Source: Sulfitobacter sp. M05
GTDB taxonomy: Bacteria > Pseudomonadota > Alphaproteobacteria > Rhodobacterales > Rhodobacteraceae
Direction: 5' to 3'
Assembly (NCBI RefSeq): GCF_029285175.1
Contig: NZ_JABEDH010000008.1
Location: forward strand, 1-64,000
DNA length: 64,000 nt
Part shown: positions 37,440 to 46,725 of the stretch, piece after piece
How the letters are laid out: the number at the start of each line of letters is the position of its first letter
Numbering within the stretch: position 1 is the first letter of the stretch
Made by a program: the position numbers and the translations under genes
Notes under the pieces: model-generated
What the model was told of the DNA's origin: nothing
Seen by the model: only the letters and a program-made list of their open reading frames with translations
The model's database searches: none

Positions 37440-39809
37440 ATGCCCAAGGATGATGGAATTGGTGCCGCAACCGTGCGCCGCGAAGATGTCCGGTTTTTGA
37501 CAGGTGCCGGCCAGTACACAGACGATATCAAGGCTTACGGCGAAACGGCAGCGGTGTTTGCCCGTTCGACGGTCGCCAATGGTATAATCAAAAGCATCGA
37601 CACAACAGCCGCCGCAGCCATGCCGGGCGTATTGGCGATTTTCACCGGAGAGGACTTTGTCGAGGTCGGAGGCAACCCCGCCGGCTGGCTGATCAACTCG
37701 CGCGACGGCACGCCGATGCACGAACCCAAGCGGCCCGTTCTGGCCCATGGCAAAGTGCGTCATGTAGGCGACGCCTATGCCGCAGTGATTGCCGAAACCG
37801 TCGAGCAGGCCAAAAATGCGGCCGAAGCCATCGAGGCCGACATTGAGGAACTGGAGGCCATCGTAAACATGAAGGATGCGCTGGCCGGGTCCAACTTTGT
37901 GCATGATGAAATCGGCACGAACCAGTGTTTTGACTGGGGTTGGATTGAAGACAACCGCGAAGCGACAGACGCCGCCATCAAGGGCGCACATCACGTAACG
38001 ACGCTGGAACTGGTGAACAACCGTCTTGTACCCAACGCAATGGAGCCACGCAGTTCACGGGCGGAATACAGGGCGGCAAACGACGAATACGTGCTGCACA
38101 CCACCTCGCAGAACCCGCATCTGACGCGCCTGTTGATCAGCGCTTTTGTGCTGGGCATTCCTGAAAACAAGCTAACGGTTATTGCCCCTGATGTGGGCGG
38201 CGGGTTTGGGTCGAAAATCTATCACTACGGCGAAGAGGCGCTTGTTCTGGCAGCGGCCAAAAAGCTGGGTCGCCCGGTGACGTGGACCGCGGATCGTAGT
38301 GAGGCCTTTCTGACAGATGCCCATGGCCGCGACCACGTGACCAAGATCGAGCTGGCCTTGGATGAAGATGGCAACTTCCTTGCGTTCCGCACAGAGACAT
38401 TGGCCAACGTCGGCGCCTATCTGTCGAATTTTGCCACGGCGACGCCAACCTTCCTGCATGGCACATTGATGGCCGGCAACTATACCGTGCCGAATGTGTA
38501 TGTGAACGTGAAAGCGGTATTTACAAACACGGCACCCGTCGACGCCTACCGCGGTGCCGGGCGGCCCGAAGCCACCTATTCTCTGGAACGCGTTATCGAC
38601 AAGGCGGCGCGTGAAATTGGCCGTGATCCGATAGAGCTGCGGCGCCAGAACTTTATCAAAGCGGATCAGTATCCCTTCGCGTCTGCGGCAGGTCTGGAAT
38701 ACGACAGCGGCAACTATGACGCGCTGATGGACCAGATGGAAAAAGTCGCCGATGTGGCGGGTTTTGCGGAACGGCGCAAAGCGTCAGAGGCCAAAGGCCT
38801 GCTGCGCGGGTTCGGTGTAAACGCCTATATTGAGGCCTGCGGCATCGCGCCCTCGAACCTTGTTGGGGTTTTGGGCTCGCGTGTTGGTCTTTATGATGCT
38901 GCAACCGTGCGGGTAAATGCCACCGGCAATCTGTCGGTTATGGTTGGCGCGCACAGCCACGGGCAGGGGCACGAAACGGCTTTTCCGCAAGTGGTTGCCG
39001 AAATGCTGGGCATTGATGCCGCTGCAATCGACATTGTGCATGGTGATACCTCGAAAATCCCGTTCGGCATGGGCACCTATGGATCCCGGTCACTTGCGGT
39101 TTGTGGCTCGGCGGTGGTGCGTGCAACAGAAAAGGTGATCAACAAGGCCAAAAAGATCGCAGCCCATATGCTGGAAGTCTCGGACGGGGACATCGAGTTC
39201 AACGACGGGCAGTTCTCTGTCGCGGGAACTGATAAATCGGTTTCCTTCGGCGACGTCGCCCTAAAGGCTTACATCCCGCACGAATTCCCGCTTGAGGACA
39301 TCGAACCGGGTCTTGAGGAAACTGCATTTTACGACCCGGCCAATTTCACCTATCCCTCAGGGGCCTATTGTTGCGAGGTTGAACTGGACCCGGAAACCGG
39401 CAAGGTTACCGTTGAAAGCATGACCGCCGTGGATGATTTCGGTAATGTTATCAATCCGATGATCGTGACCGGACAGGTGCATGGCGGTCTGGGGCAGGGC
39501 ATCGGTCAAGCCTTGCTTGAGAACACAACCTATGACGAGAACGGCCAGCTACTCAGCGCGTCATACATGGACTATGCGATGCCACGTGCGGATGATGTGC
39601 CGTTTTACACGGTCGATCACTCGCAAGGAAATGCCTGCACGCATAACCCCCTTGGGGTGAAAGGCTGCGGCGAGGCGGGGGCCATCGGATCACCTCCGAC
39701 AGTTGTGAATGCAGTGATCGACGCCATGCAATCAGGCGGCAAGAACGTCACCCATATCGACATGCCCGTGACCCCGCACCGTGTGTGGTCAGCAATGCAG
39801 AACGCGTAA
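37440..39809 (+). CDS. coxL: Form II CoxL-type molybdenum hydroxylase large subunit
   Basis: 789-aa xanthine-oxidase-family subunit holding the Mo-pterin cofactor. The active-site loop reads AYRGAGR, the form II signature; true CO dehydrogenases (form I) have AYxCSFR. The C-terminal GVKGCGEAG with the catalytic Glu is present. Real CO oxidation is therefore doubtful; many form II enzymes are aldehyde or purine-type oxidases. Between a quinoprotein alcohol dehydrogenase and its cytochrome, an aldehyde substrate is attractive, by inference. AGGGAGGA precedes ATG 37440. Confidence 0.92.
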   Translation: MPKDDGIGAATVRREDVRFLTGAGQYTDDIKAYGETAAVFARSTVANGIIKSIDTTAAAAMPGVLAIFTGEDFVEVGGNPAGWLINSRDGTPMHEPKRPVLAHGKVRHVGDAYAAVIAETVEQAKNAAEAIEADIEELEAIVNMKDALAGSNFVHDEIGTNQCFDWGWIEDNREATDAAIKGAHHVTTLELVNNRLVPNAMEPRSSRAEYRAANDEYVLHTTSQNPHLTRLLISAFVLGIPENKLTVIAPDVGGGFGSKIYHYGEEALVLAAAKKLGRPVTWTADRSEAFLTDAHGRDHVTKIELALDEDGNFLAFRTETLANVGAYLSNFATATPTFLHGTLMAGNYTVPNVYVNVKAVFTNTAPVDAYRGAGRPEATYSLERVIDKAAREIGRDPIELRRQNFIKADQYPFASAAGLEYDSGNYDALMDQMEKVADVAGFAERRKASEAKGLLRGFGVNAYIEACGIAPSNLVGVLGSRVGLYDAATVRVNATGNLSVMVGAHSHGQGHETAFPQVVAEMLGIDAAAIDIVHGDTSKIPFGMGTYGSRSLAVCGSAVVRATEKVINKAKKIAAHMLEVSDGDIEFNDGQFSVAGTDKSVSFGDVALKAYIPHEFPLEDIEPGLEETAFYDPANFTYPSGAYCCEVELDPETGKVTVESMTAVDDFGNVINPMIVTGQVHGGLGQGIGQALLENTTYDENGQLLSASYMDYAMPRADDVPFYTVDHSQGNACTHNPLGVKGCGEAGAIGSPPTVVNAVIDAMQSGGKNVTHIDMPVTPHRVWSAMQNA

Positions 39810-39823
39810 CAGGAACAAGCAAC

Positions 39824-40603
39824 ATGTATACATTTGACATAGAGCGCCCCGCAACAATCGCAGAGGCGGTCAACGCATTGGGCGGAGAGACGATGCCACT
39901 AAGCGGTGGGCAGACCCTGATCCCGACCCTCAAGGCGCGGCTGGCCAGCCCTGACAAACTGGTCTCGCTTGCGGGCGTGTCCGAAATGCAAGGCATTTCC
40001 TTGGACGGCGGCATATTAACCATCGGCGGTACCACTGTCCATGCGGATGTCGCGACCAACGGCAGCTATCCTGCATTGTCACAACTGGCTGCCAATATCG
40101 GGGACCCGGCGGTCCGCAATCGAGGCACGATCGGCGGTTCCATCGCCAACAATGATCCGGCAGCATGTTACCCAGCGGCGGCGCTGGCTTCCGGCGCGAC
40201 CATTGTCACGAATACCCGTGAAATTGCGGCGGATGATTATTTTCTCGGGATGTTCGACACCGCCCTAGAAGAAGGCGAAATCGTCACCGCCGTCAAATTT
40301 CCAATCCCTGAAAAGGCAAATTATCAAAAGTTTGTACAGCCCGCGTCGCGCTTTGCGCTGGTTGGGGTGTTTGTCGCCAAGACCAGTGACGGCGTGCGGG
40401 TGGCCGTGACCGGTGCCTCTAACGAAGGGGTGCATCGTTGGAATGCCGCCGAAGATGCCCTGGCCGCCGACTTCTCCGCTGCGGCACTGGAGGGGTTAAC
40501 CGTCTCTTCCGATGATATGATTTCCGATCTTCACGGATCCCCGGAATATCGGGCCCACCTGGTCAAAGTGATGACGGCCCGCGCGGTTTCTGCTGCGTCC
40601 TGA
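39824..40603 (+). CDS. coxM: Molybdenum hydroxylase FAD subunit (CoxM family)
   Basis: 259-aa FAD-binding subunit: SGGQTLIPTLKARLASP (pyrophosphate loop) and NRGTIGGSIANNDPA (second FAD motif). It accepts electrons from CoxS. The order S-L-M differs from the classic M-S-L order of form I operons. It is followed by a strong terminator. Confidence 0.93.
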   Translation: MYTFDIERPATIAEAVNALGGETMPLSGGQTLIPTLKARLASPDKLVSLAGVSEMQGISLDGGILTIGGTTVHADVATNGSYPALSQLAANIGDPAVRNRGTIGGSIANNDPAACYPAAALASGATIVTNTREIAADDYFLGMFDTALEEGEIVTAVKFPIPEKANYQKFVQPASRFALVGVFVAKTSDGVRVAVTGASNEGVHRWNAAEDALAADFSAAALEGLTVSSDDMISDLHGSPEYRAHLVKVMTARAVSAAS

Positions 40604-40618
40604 GCTTGGATCAAAGTA

Positions 40619-40650
40619 TAAAGGCCCCGCCGGCATGGTGGGGCCTTTTG
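40619..40650 (+). terminator. Rho-independent terminator after coxM
   Basis: AAAGGCCCC stem with GGGGCCTTTT after an 11-nt loop, ending in four T. It closes the plus-strand run that begins with cytochrome c-550 at 34648, and faces the end of the apbE gene. Confidence 0.85.
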
Positions 40651-40673
40651 CGTGAAACGAGCCCTAAGGCAGG

Positions 40674-41549
40674 TTAGACCGTGCTTAGGTTGCCATCGAA
40701 ATCCACAAGGGTCACGCGGGCAATGCCTGAGCGTTCTTTCATGATTTGAATTTGATCACGCGGGGCCAGCACCATCGCCGTAGACAAGCTGTCTGCGATC
40801 GTGGCCTGCGCGGCCTCGACTGACACGCTCGACCATTGCGGGCGGGCTGTCGGATGCAGGATATGGCCCTGCACTCCCAGCATTGTAGCGGTGGGGCTGG
40901 AGGTTGCGATTGCACCATCCGATAGGGTGCGGTGTCCCATGATGCCATGCGCTGGATCCGACAGGGCCAGTGTGAACGGTCCGCCTGTACCGCGATATTC
41001 GCCAATGTTCACCAGCATATCACCGAACCCACGCGCCAACAGCATATCTGCGATGCGGTCCGTGGCAAATCCTTGTGCGATGCCGTTCAGGGTCACTGCC
41101 TGAGACGGTCCAAGGGCGATCCGGTTCTCTGATATTTGCACCCTGTCCCAGCCCACCCTGGCACGTGCCGCATCAGGAGTTACCCCCTGTGACAGTGCCG
41201 CCCAAAGCGCTTGCACCGTGGGATCGAACAACCTGTCCGATACCCGATGTGCATAATCAGCGGCCTGCATCAGCGCCATGAAAGAGGCATCCGGTGCTGC
41301 AAGTGCCCCGTTGCGATTCAACATCGACAGGGCCGATGCAGGATCATAAAGACTGAACAACCGCTCCAGTTTTCCGATCAACCTGCGGGCCTCGGCCAGC
41401 ACCGACTGCGCCTGCGACCTTGGGCCTTTCACGGTCAAATTCACCTGCGCGCCAAAGGCAAACCCCTGCCATGAATGGGCCTGCGCGCCTAGGGGCATCG
41501 CGGCAAAAGCAGCCGAGACGGTTAGAAATCTGCGGCGGGATAGGGTCAT
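40674..41549 (-). CDS. apbE: FAD:protein FMN transferase (ApbE)
   Basis: 291-aa flavinyltransferase with a twin-arginine-type signal (SRRRFLTVSAAFAA). Family motifs: FGAQVNLTV, FSLYDPASALSMLNR, AVTLNGIAQGFATDRIAD, VNIGEYRGTG and SDGAIATSSP. It attaches FMN to a threonine of membrane electron carriers such as NosR or NqrC. The ATG overlaps the stop of the NosR-like gene (ATGA), strongly implying that protein as its target. Confidence 0.92.
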   Translation of the reverse strand: MTLSRRRFLTVSAAFAAMPLGAQAHSWQGFAFGAQVNLTVKGPRSQAQSVLAEARRLIGKLERLFSLYDPASALSMLNRNGALAAPDASFMALMQAADYAHRVSDRLFDPTVQALWAALSQGVTPDAARARVGWDRVQISENRIALGPSQAVTLNGIAQGFATDRIADMLLARGFGDMLVNIGEYRGTGGPFTLALSDPAHGIMGHRTLSDGAIATSSPTATMLGVQGHILHPTARPQWSSVSVEAAQATIADSLSTAMVLAPRDQIQIMKERSGIARVTLVDFDGNLSTV

Positions 41550-43642
41550 TCTGCGGCCATTTTCAATTTGCGTCCCTTTGCGGCAAGGATTAGCGGCACA
41601 CATTGCGCCGCATCATCGTGGATCGTCACGCAATCCAGACATTGGAAACATTCGGAATACTGGATTTCTCCGGTTGGCTTGATGGCCCCATAGGCGCATT
41701 TCACCTTGCATAGTTGGCAAGGTGAGCCGCAGGCTTCCCGCCGATCAATCCACTTGCGCCCGCGCAAAAGACCGCCAATTGCCATCACGGCACCTAAAGG
41801 ACAGACATAGCGACAGAACCCTTTGAACAGCACCATCGACAACAAAAGTAGTCCGACCGCATAAGCGACATAGTACCATTCACGGATAAAGAACGTGGTG
41901 ATAGCAGTCTTGAAAGGTTCAACTTCGATGGCCTTGTCCAGACGGGCAGGGGCGGTGAGCAGCAGCGCAACCAATACCGCGAGCACAACGTACTTGAGCC
42001 ACTTCAACCGGTCATCCCATTCCGCCGATGGTTCAATCTGGGGCAGGCGCAGCAGGCGCCCAATGTGATGGGCAAACTCTTGCAAGGCCCCAAACGGGCA
42101 AAGCCAGCCACAGAACAATCCCCTCCCCCAGAGGGCGAAACCCAGAATGGTCACACCCCAGACCACCAGTGAAAACGGATCATAGAGCAAGAACCCGTAT
42201 GACCCACCCTCAAGCGCCGTGCGTGCCACTGCCAGCGGCGTGGCAATGGAAAGCTGGCCTTGTCCCCACCAGCCGATAAAGCCGATAACAAACATCAGGA
42301 TCGATAACCGAATGGCGGTGAAATGCCGGTGCCCTGCGAGGCGGTTCAGGCGCAGGCCAAGCAGGGCAAGTAACCCGGCCAAAAATACACCTAGGACAAT
42401 CAGGTCACCTTGCCGGTTGCGCAGGGCATCAACCCAAGGCGGCGCGGGCTTTATCGGTTCTATCCGGGTAAAGAACCGTTCAGGAGCGGCATGGGTCGTA
42501 GTCAGGTCAACAGACCCGATTTCAGGCTGAAAGGATCCATGCGCGCGCAGAGCTTTGATATGCAAGCTCCATTCCGCGGTCGGATCAAAACCCAACCGCC
42601 GATCAGTGCGCAGGATCAAAGCTGTCCCGTCGTGCAGCGCGTCGGGAAGCGCTGCGTTCAGGTCGACAAAAACATCAGAATCGCGCAGGGCAATCGGATA
42701 CCCGCCCTGTTGTGCGCGGATCAAATCGGGCGAGGTATTGCGCACAAAATCTTCCGTCACCAAGCCGTGCCGTGCCGTATCAATGACCAGTATCGGCTCG
42801 TCTGTGGTAGCAATCGACATAAAGTCCTGCAACTCGTCAAAACCGGATTTGCTCAGAACCGCGGCAGCGATGGATGGCGGGCCAAGATCGACAATCCACA
42901 AATCCAGAAACCGGCCCTCGGGGTCCTCGATTGCTTGCGGATCGTCACCCTCCCAAAGGGTGCCGGCAAATGCCGCTTCGATCTCGCGGTTCGACACCTG
43001 TTTGCGGGTGACGATGCCTTGGGCGACCAGCTGTTCCCATGTTAACGTTTCCACGTGATCTGGATTCGGGAATGCCGGAGGACCGGTAGAGATGCCGTTC
43101 ATCTTTTCACGCACCACCTTTAATGTCGCGGCAAGGATGCTTTCATGGGCGATGCGTACCGATGCTGTCCCTTTGGTCACCCCGTCCAGATAAACCAGCG
43201 CCGAGCCTTCGCTACCGCCACCATAAGGTGACCCCACGACCAGAGTTTCGGAAATGGAGTGGCCACGATATTGTTTGAAGAAGTCGTAAAACAGCTTTTC
43301 CGGCAGGCCGGAAACAAAGATTGGTTCATTGTGGGAAATCAGTTGTACGTCAAGGAACCGGCCATCCAGATCAAGCACAACCAACATGTTGATTGCCGCT
43401 CCTGAAAACCCGGGCAGGGGTGCCATCGGTTCTGTCTCAAACACATAGCCGGCTTGGGCACCGCCAGAATTTAATAATTCCCAGACACCTTGATCGTTCA
43501 GCGCCTCGCCCAGTGACATGGGCGGTGCGATGTAGGGCTCAAGGGCCTCACGCGGCAAGGGCTCTGCTACGATAGCGCAGACCGTGAGCATCCAGAACAG
43601 GAGCCCAAGTAGACTCGCGCGGAAGGGCGTGTTGTCATCCAT
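41546..43642 (-). CDS. NosR/NirI-family membrane flavo-iron-sulfur protein
   Basis: 698-aa: signal helix (about 5-27), periplasmic FMN-binding domain (about 80-200) with TKGT (T159) at the position of the flavinylated SGAT threonine, a second periplasmic region, about six membrane helices from about 405, CxxxCP motifs CGWLCP and CRYVCP, and C-terminal 4Fe-4S clusters (CGSPCQLCKVKC, CFQCLDC). NosR feeds electrons to N2O reductase, but no nosZ is here. With apbE and the quinoprotein genes adjacent it may link the quinol pool to a periplasmic enzyme. ATG 43642 chosen; the long upstream frame lacks family sequence. Confidence 0.88.
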   Translation of the reverse strand: MDDNTPFRASLLGLLFWMLTVCAIVAEPLPREALEPYIAPPMSLGEALNDQGVWELLNSGGAQAGYVFETEPMAPLPGFSGAAINMLVVLDLDGRFLDVQLISHNEPIFVSGLPEKLFYDFFKQYRGHSISETLVVGSPYGGGSEGSALVYLDGVTKGTASVRIAHESILAATLKVVREKMNGISTGPPAFPNPDHVETLTWEQLVAQGIVTRKQVSNREIEAAFAGTLWEGDDPQAIEDPEGRFLDLWIVDLGPPSIAAAVLSKSGFDELQDFMSIATTDEPILVIDTARHGLVTEDFVRNTSPDLIRAQQGGYPIALRDSDVFVDLNAALPDALHDGTALILRTDRRLGFDPTAEWSLHIKALRAHGSFQPEIGSVDLTTTHAAPERFFTRIEPIKPAPPWVDALRNRQGDLIVLGVFLAGLLALLGLRLNRLAGHRHFTAIRLSILMFVIGFIGWWGQGQLSIATPLAVARTALEGGSYGFLLYDPFSLVVWGVTILGFALWGRGLFCGWLCPFGALQEFAHHIGRLLRLPQIEPSAEWDDRLKWLKYVVLAVLVALLLTAPARLDKAIEVEPFKTAITTFFIREWYYVAYAVGLLLLSMVLFKGFCRYVCPLGAVMAIGGLLRGRKWIDRREACGSPCQLCKVKCAYGAIKPTGEIQYSECFQCLDCVTIHDDAAQCVPLILAAKGRKLKMAAE

Positions 43643-43743
43643 AGGCAAAACCGTAGTCGCCACAGTGCCCCGGCAATATTCGACCAAGGTCTGAGATGAC
43701 CAACCTGTGGGACGTATAAGGTTCGGCTTGGCGCCGGGTGCCC

Positions 43744-45057
43744 CTACATTTGATCGGGCAGGAACAACACCAGAGCAGGAAAGGCCAGAAGCAACAACAG
43801 GCGCAGGATGTCGACCACCCAAAACGGTGTTACCCCGCGAAAGATTGTACCTGTCGACACATCCCCAACCACACCTTTCAGGACAAAGACGTTCAATCCG
43901 ACAGGGGGGGTGATCAGACTGATTTCTGTAACCACAACAACAATGATCCCGAACCAAACCGGGTCAAATCCCAGGCTTGTTACCAATGGGAAAAAGATCG
44001 GAACTGTTAACAGAAGCATCGACATGCTTTCGAAGATGCACCCCAACAGGATGTAGATCAGAAGAATAAGAGCCATCACCACCCACGGTCCCAGATCCAG
44101 CGATGTAACCAGCGCCAACAATCCCTCCGGCAAGCCGGCAAGGTTCACGAAGTTCGAAAAAATCCAGGCACCGATCAGCACTGCAAACAATGAGGCGCTG
44201 GTCAAGGTCGTCTCTTCAAGCACCTCGCGCAGGTCCCGCCAGCTTAGGCCGCCACGGGCAAGGGCAATTATAAACGCCCCCATTGCCCCCATGCCCGCCG
44301 CTTCGGTTGGCGAAAAGGCAAGGTGGATGGGCCAGAAATCAAGTGCGCCATAAAGACCGCCAATAACCAATGCAAAAAGCGCCAGCACCGACCACACATT
44401 GTTCAACGCCCCGATCCGTTCGCGCCAAGTCGCACGTGGGCCGGCAGGCCCCGCATCGGGGTTTAGGGCAACAGAGAAACGCACCGCGGCCAGATAGAAC
44501 AGAATACCCAAAAACCCCGGAATGATACCGGCGATAAACAACGCCCCGATAGAGGTTTCCGTGAGCAGCCCATAGATCACAAGGATCACCGATGGCGGGA
44601 TCAAGATGCCCAATGTGCCCCCCGCCGCAATCGACGCGGTAGAAAGTGAATCGGCATAGCCGAATTTGCGCATTTCAGGCATCGCCACTTTGGACATAGT
44701 GGCCGCAGTGGCCAGTGATGACCCGCAGATCGCCGCAAACCCACCACAAGCTACGATCGTGGCCATGGCCAGCCCGCCACGGAAATGGCCGAGAAACGCG
44801 TTGGACACCTGATAGAGTTCGCGGCTGATGCCGCCTTTGTTCACGAACAATCCCATCAGGATAAACAAGGGGATCACGGACAGGCCATAGTCTTGGCTGG
44901 TATCAATGATCAGCCGCGACACCATGGAGATCGATGCACGGTAACTGGTCTCATAGACCAACCCGACCATACCGACCAAGCCCATGGCAAAAGCAATCGG
45001 GATGCGAAACAGGACAAGCAAAAAAACGGCGGTAAATCCGACAGCAGAAGCAATCAT
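43744..45057 (-). CDS. TRAP transporter large permease (DctM family)
   Basis: 437-aa permease with about 12 helices: PLFILMGLFVNKGGISRELY, CGGFAAICGSSLATAATMSKVAMPEM and SPTEAAGMGAMGAF. Third gene of the minus-strand TRAP operon 46628-43744; its ATG overlaps the stop of the small subunit. The operon is flanked by MarR and the dioxygenase operon, so the solute is probably the aromatic acid attacked by that dioxygenase. Confidence 0.93.
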   Translation of the reverse strand: MIASAVGFTAVFLLVLFRIPIAFAMGLVGMVGLVYETSYRASISMVSRLIIDTSQDYGLSVIPLFILMGLFVNKGGISRELYQVSNAFLGHFRGGLAMATIVACGGFAAICGSSLATAATMSKVAMPEMRKFGYADSLSTASIAAGGTLGILIPPSVILVIYGLLTETSIGALFIAGIIPGFLGILFYLAAVRFSVALNPDAGPAGPRATWRERIGALNNVWSVLALFALVIGGLYGALDFWPIHLAFSPTEAAGMGAMGAFIIALARGGLSWRDLREVLEETTLTSASLFAVLIGAWIFSNFVNLAGLPEGLLALVTSLDLGPWVVMALILLIYILLGCIFESMSMLLLTVPIFFPLVTSLGFDPVWFGIIVVVVTEISLITPPVGLNVFVLKGVVGDVSTGTIFRGVTPFWVVDILRLLLLLAFPALVLFLPDQM

Positions 45058-45557
45058 TCGGCGGTCTCCAGAAGATGGGGCGCAAGCAGGTGGAGCAGCC
45101 CTCGCAAGATAAGAACAACAGCGGTCAGGAAAGTCATCGCGGCGATGAACATCGCAATATAAAACGTCGGAATCTCAAGATATTCCGTCTGGTCGCCATA
45201 GCTGCGCGCGCGAAAGGCCAGATCGACAACGCGGCTCGCAGGAGCCCACAGCATAACCCCACAGGCAAGTGCGACCAGACCGTCACGCCATCGCTGTAGG
45301 TTTAGCCGGGCAAACGGGCCATCCAGAAGGTCCACTGCGATATGCTGAGAACGCCATGACAGAATGGGCAAGGCCGAAAATACAATCAGCGCAATCCCTA
45401 TGCGGATCAATTCCGTCGCCGCTTCAATCGGTGCGTTGAACACAGACCGCATGACGACATCTGCAAATGTCAGCACCATGAGGGCAAACAAGGCAAGGGA
45501 TGCCATCATCATCGGTATGACGGATAGTTTTTGGAACAATTGGGCAAGACGGCGCAT
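45054..45557 (-). CDS. TRAP transporter small membrane subunit (DctQ family)
   Basis: 167-aa four-helix protein (LTFADVVMRSVFNAPIEAATELIRI is the family stretch). ATG 45557 (MRRLAQLF) chosen over an upstream alternative start because the added residues lack family character. A strong hairpin separates it from the binding-protein gene. Confidence 0.9.
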   Translation of the reverse strand: MRRLAQLFQKLSVIPMMMASLALFALMVLTFADVVMRSVFNAPIEAATELIRIGIALIVFSALPILSWRSQHIAVDLLDGPFARLNLQRWRDGLVALACGVMLWAPASRVVDLAFRARSYGDQTEYLEIPTFYIAMFIAAMTFLTAVVLILRGLLHLLAPHLLETAE

Positions 45558-45570
45558 GACAACTCCGGAC

Positions 45571-45597
45571 TGGCAGACCACAACCGGTGGTCTGCCA
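45571..45597 (-). terminator. Intercistronic hairpin after dctP
   Basis: Perfect 11-bp stem TGGCAGACCAC/GTGGTCTGCCA with a 5-nt loop between the TRAP binding-protein and small-subunit genes. No T-run follows on the minus strand. It probably protects the dctP transcript from 3' decay and lowers downstream expression. Confidence 0.7.
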
Positions 45598-45608
45598 AGG
45601 TTTCGTTA

Positions 45609-46628
45609 TTATTCGCTGGCCTTAGCCATCTCTGCGCGCATCATCTCGTATGCGGCCTGACCGTCGATGCCGGAATCAGTGAGTTCCGCAATGACCTTTT
45701 CGCGGACACGGGCGGCCATCTCGGCGAACCGTTCCTGATCTTCGGCGCTGGCGGTCACAATCTTGTTGTCGCTGGCCGCTTCAGTTGCGCTTCGCGCGGT
45801 GACATCGCTTTGATCCCATACCGCACCCATCATACGGCTGGCCGGCTCGCCGAACACCTTTTCATCAAGTGCCTTTTGCACATCCATTGGCAGGCTGTCG
45901 AATGTCTCTTGGCTGAGAATGACGGAGAAAGACCCACGGTAAAAACCGCCGGGCATCTCGTAGACGTTCTTGGCCACTTCGTTCAGTTTAAAACTGATCC
46001 GTTCGCCCATATTCATCGCCACAGCATCAGCGGCACCTGAATCAAGCGTCTCGTATACTTTCGGTGCAGGAACCTGAATCCCGACCAAGCCCAGCTCGGC
46101 CCCCACATCCGCAGAGACACCCCCGCCCAGACGGGTTTTCAAACCGCTGAGGTCATCCAGTGTCGCAACTTCCTTGTTCGAGTGGATCTGTCCCGGCCCA
46201 TGGGTGGTAAGCGCAATCACCTTTACGCCGCGGTGTTCATCCAGCTGTGCCAGCATCGCGTCATGCACACGCCAGTGGGCGACCGAAGCCGCTTCAGCGT
46301 TGCCTTCATACCCCGGAACTTCGACCAACTTGGTCCCGACAAAACGACCGGGCGTGTATCCGTGGAACAGGATCGCAATATCAGCGGCCCCATCTAAAAC
46401 CAGATCCATCTGGGCCGGAGGCGGTGCAAGACCGTTTTTCAATTCGGTGATGATCTGGCCGTTGGTGGCCTCTGACATCATTTCAGACAGCTGGGTGAAC
46501 ATCCCGGTGTTGACCGGATGGGTTGGCGGCAGCCAGGTGGAAATCGTTAGGGTGTCGGCCGCAAACGCGCCCGTGGCAGTACAAAAGGCTACGGCTGTGG
46601 TGGCCAGAAAATTAGTGAATTTAGTCAT
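45609..46628 (-). CDS. TRAP transporter substrate-binding protein (DctP family)
   Basis: 339-aa periplasmic protein, signal peptide 1-23 (GAFAAD). DctP features: LTISTWLPPTHPVN, the LKTRLGGGVSADVGAELGLVGIQVPAPKVYETLDSG region, and EMPGGFYRG. GGAGGAAG precedes the ATG. A 16-bp inverted repeat 66 bp upstream matches one in front of the dioxygenase operon. Substrate unknown; aromatic carboxylate by context. Confidence 0.93.
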   Translation of the reverse strand: MTKFTNFLATTAVAFCTATGAFAADTLTISTWLPPTHPVNTGMFTQLSEMMSEATNGQIITELKNGLAPPPAQMDLVLDGAADIAILFHGYTPGRFVGTKLVEVPGYEGNAEAASVAHWRVHDAMLAQLDEHRGVKVIALTTHGPGQIHSNKEVATLDDLSGLKTRLGGGVSADVGAELGLVGIQVPAPKVYETLDSGAADAVAMNMGERISFKLNEVAKNVYEMPGGFYRGSFSVILSQETFDSLPMDVQKALDEKVFGEPASRMMGAVWDQSDVTARSATEAASDNKIVTASAEDQERFAEMAARVREKVIAELTDSGIDGQAAYEMMRAEMAKASE

Positions 46629-46693
46629 TTAGCTTCCTCCCGTTTTATGTGCAGCAGGATTGGTTCCGAAAATAATCGGTCCAACCTCAATGT

Positions 46694-46709
46694 ATATGCA
46701 TTTTCATAT
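46694..46709. promoter_or_regulatory. Candidate MarR operator upstream of the TRAP operon
   Basis: ATATGCATTTTCATAT: inverted arms ATATG/CATAT. It matches 14 of 16 bases of the repeat at 47314-47329 in the dioxygenase promoter. The MarR gene lies between the two sites. Located 66 bp before the dctP start and 17 bp from the MarR stop. Confidence 0.6.
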
Positions 46710-46725
46710 ATTCACATTTGGAACG

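Noticed and set aside
37440..39809. Classic aerobic CO dehydrogenase (form I)
   Set aside because: The active-site loop is AYRGAGR (form II) rather than AYxCSFR.
41546..43642. Nitrous-oxide reduction operon
   Set aside because: Only a NosR-like protein and ApbE are present; no nosZ, nosD, nosF, nosY or nosL.
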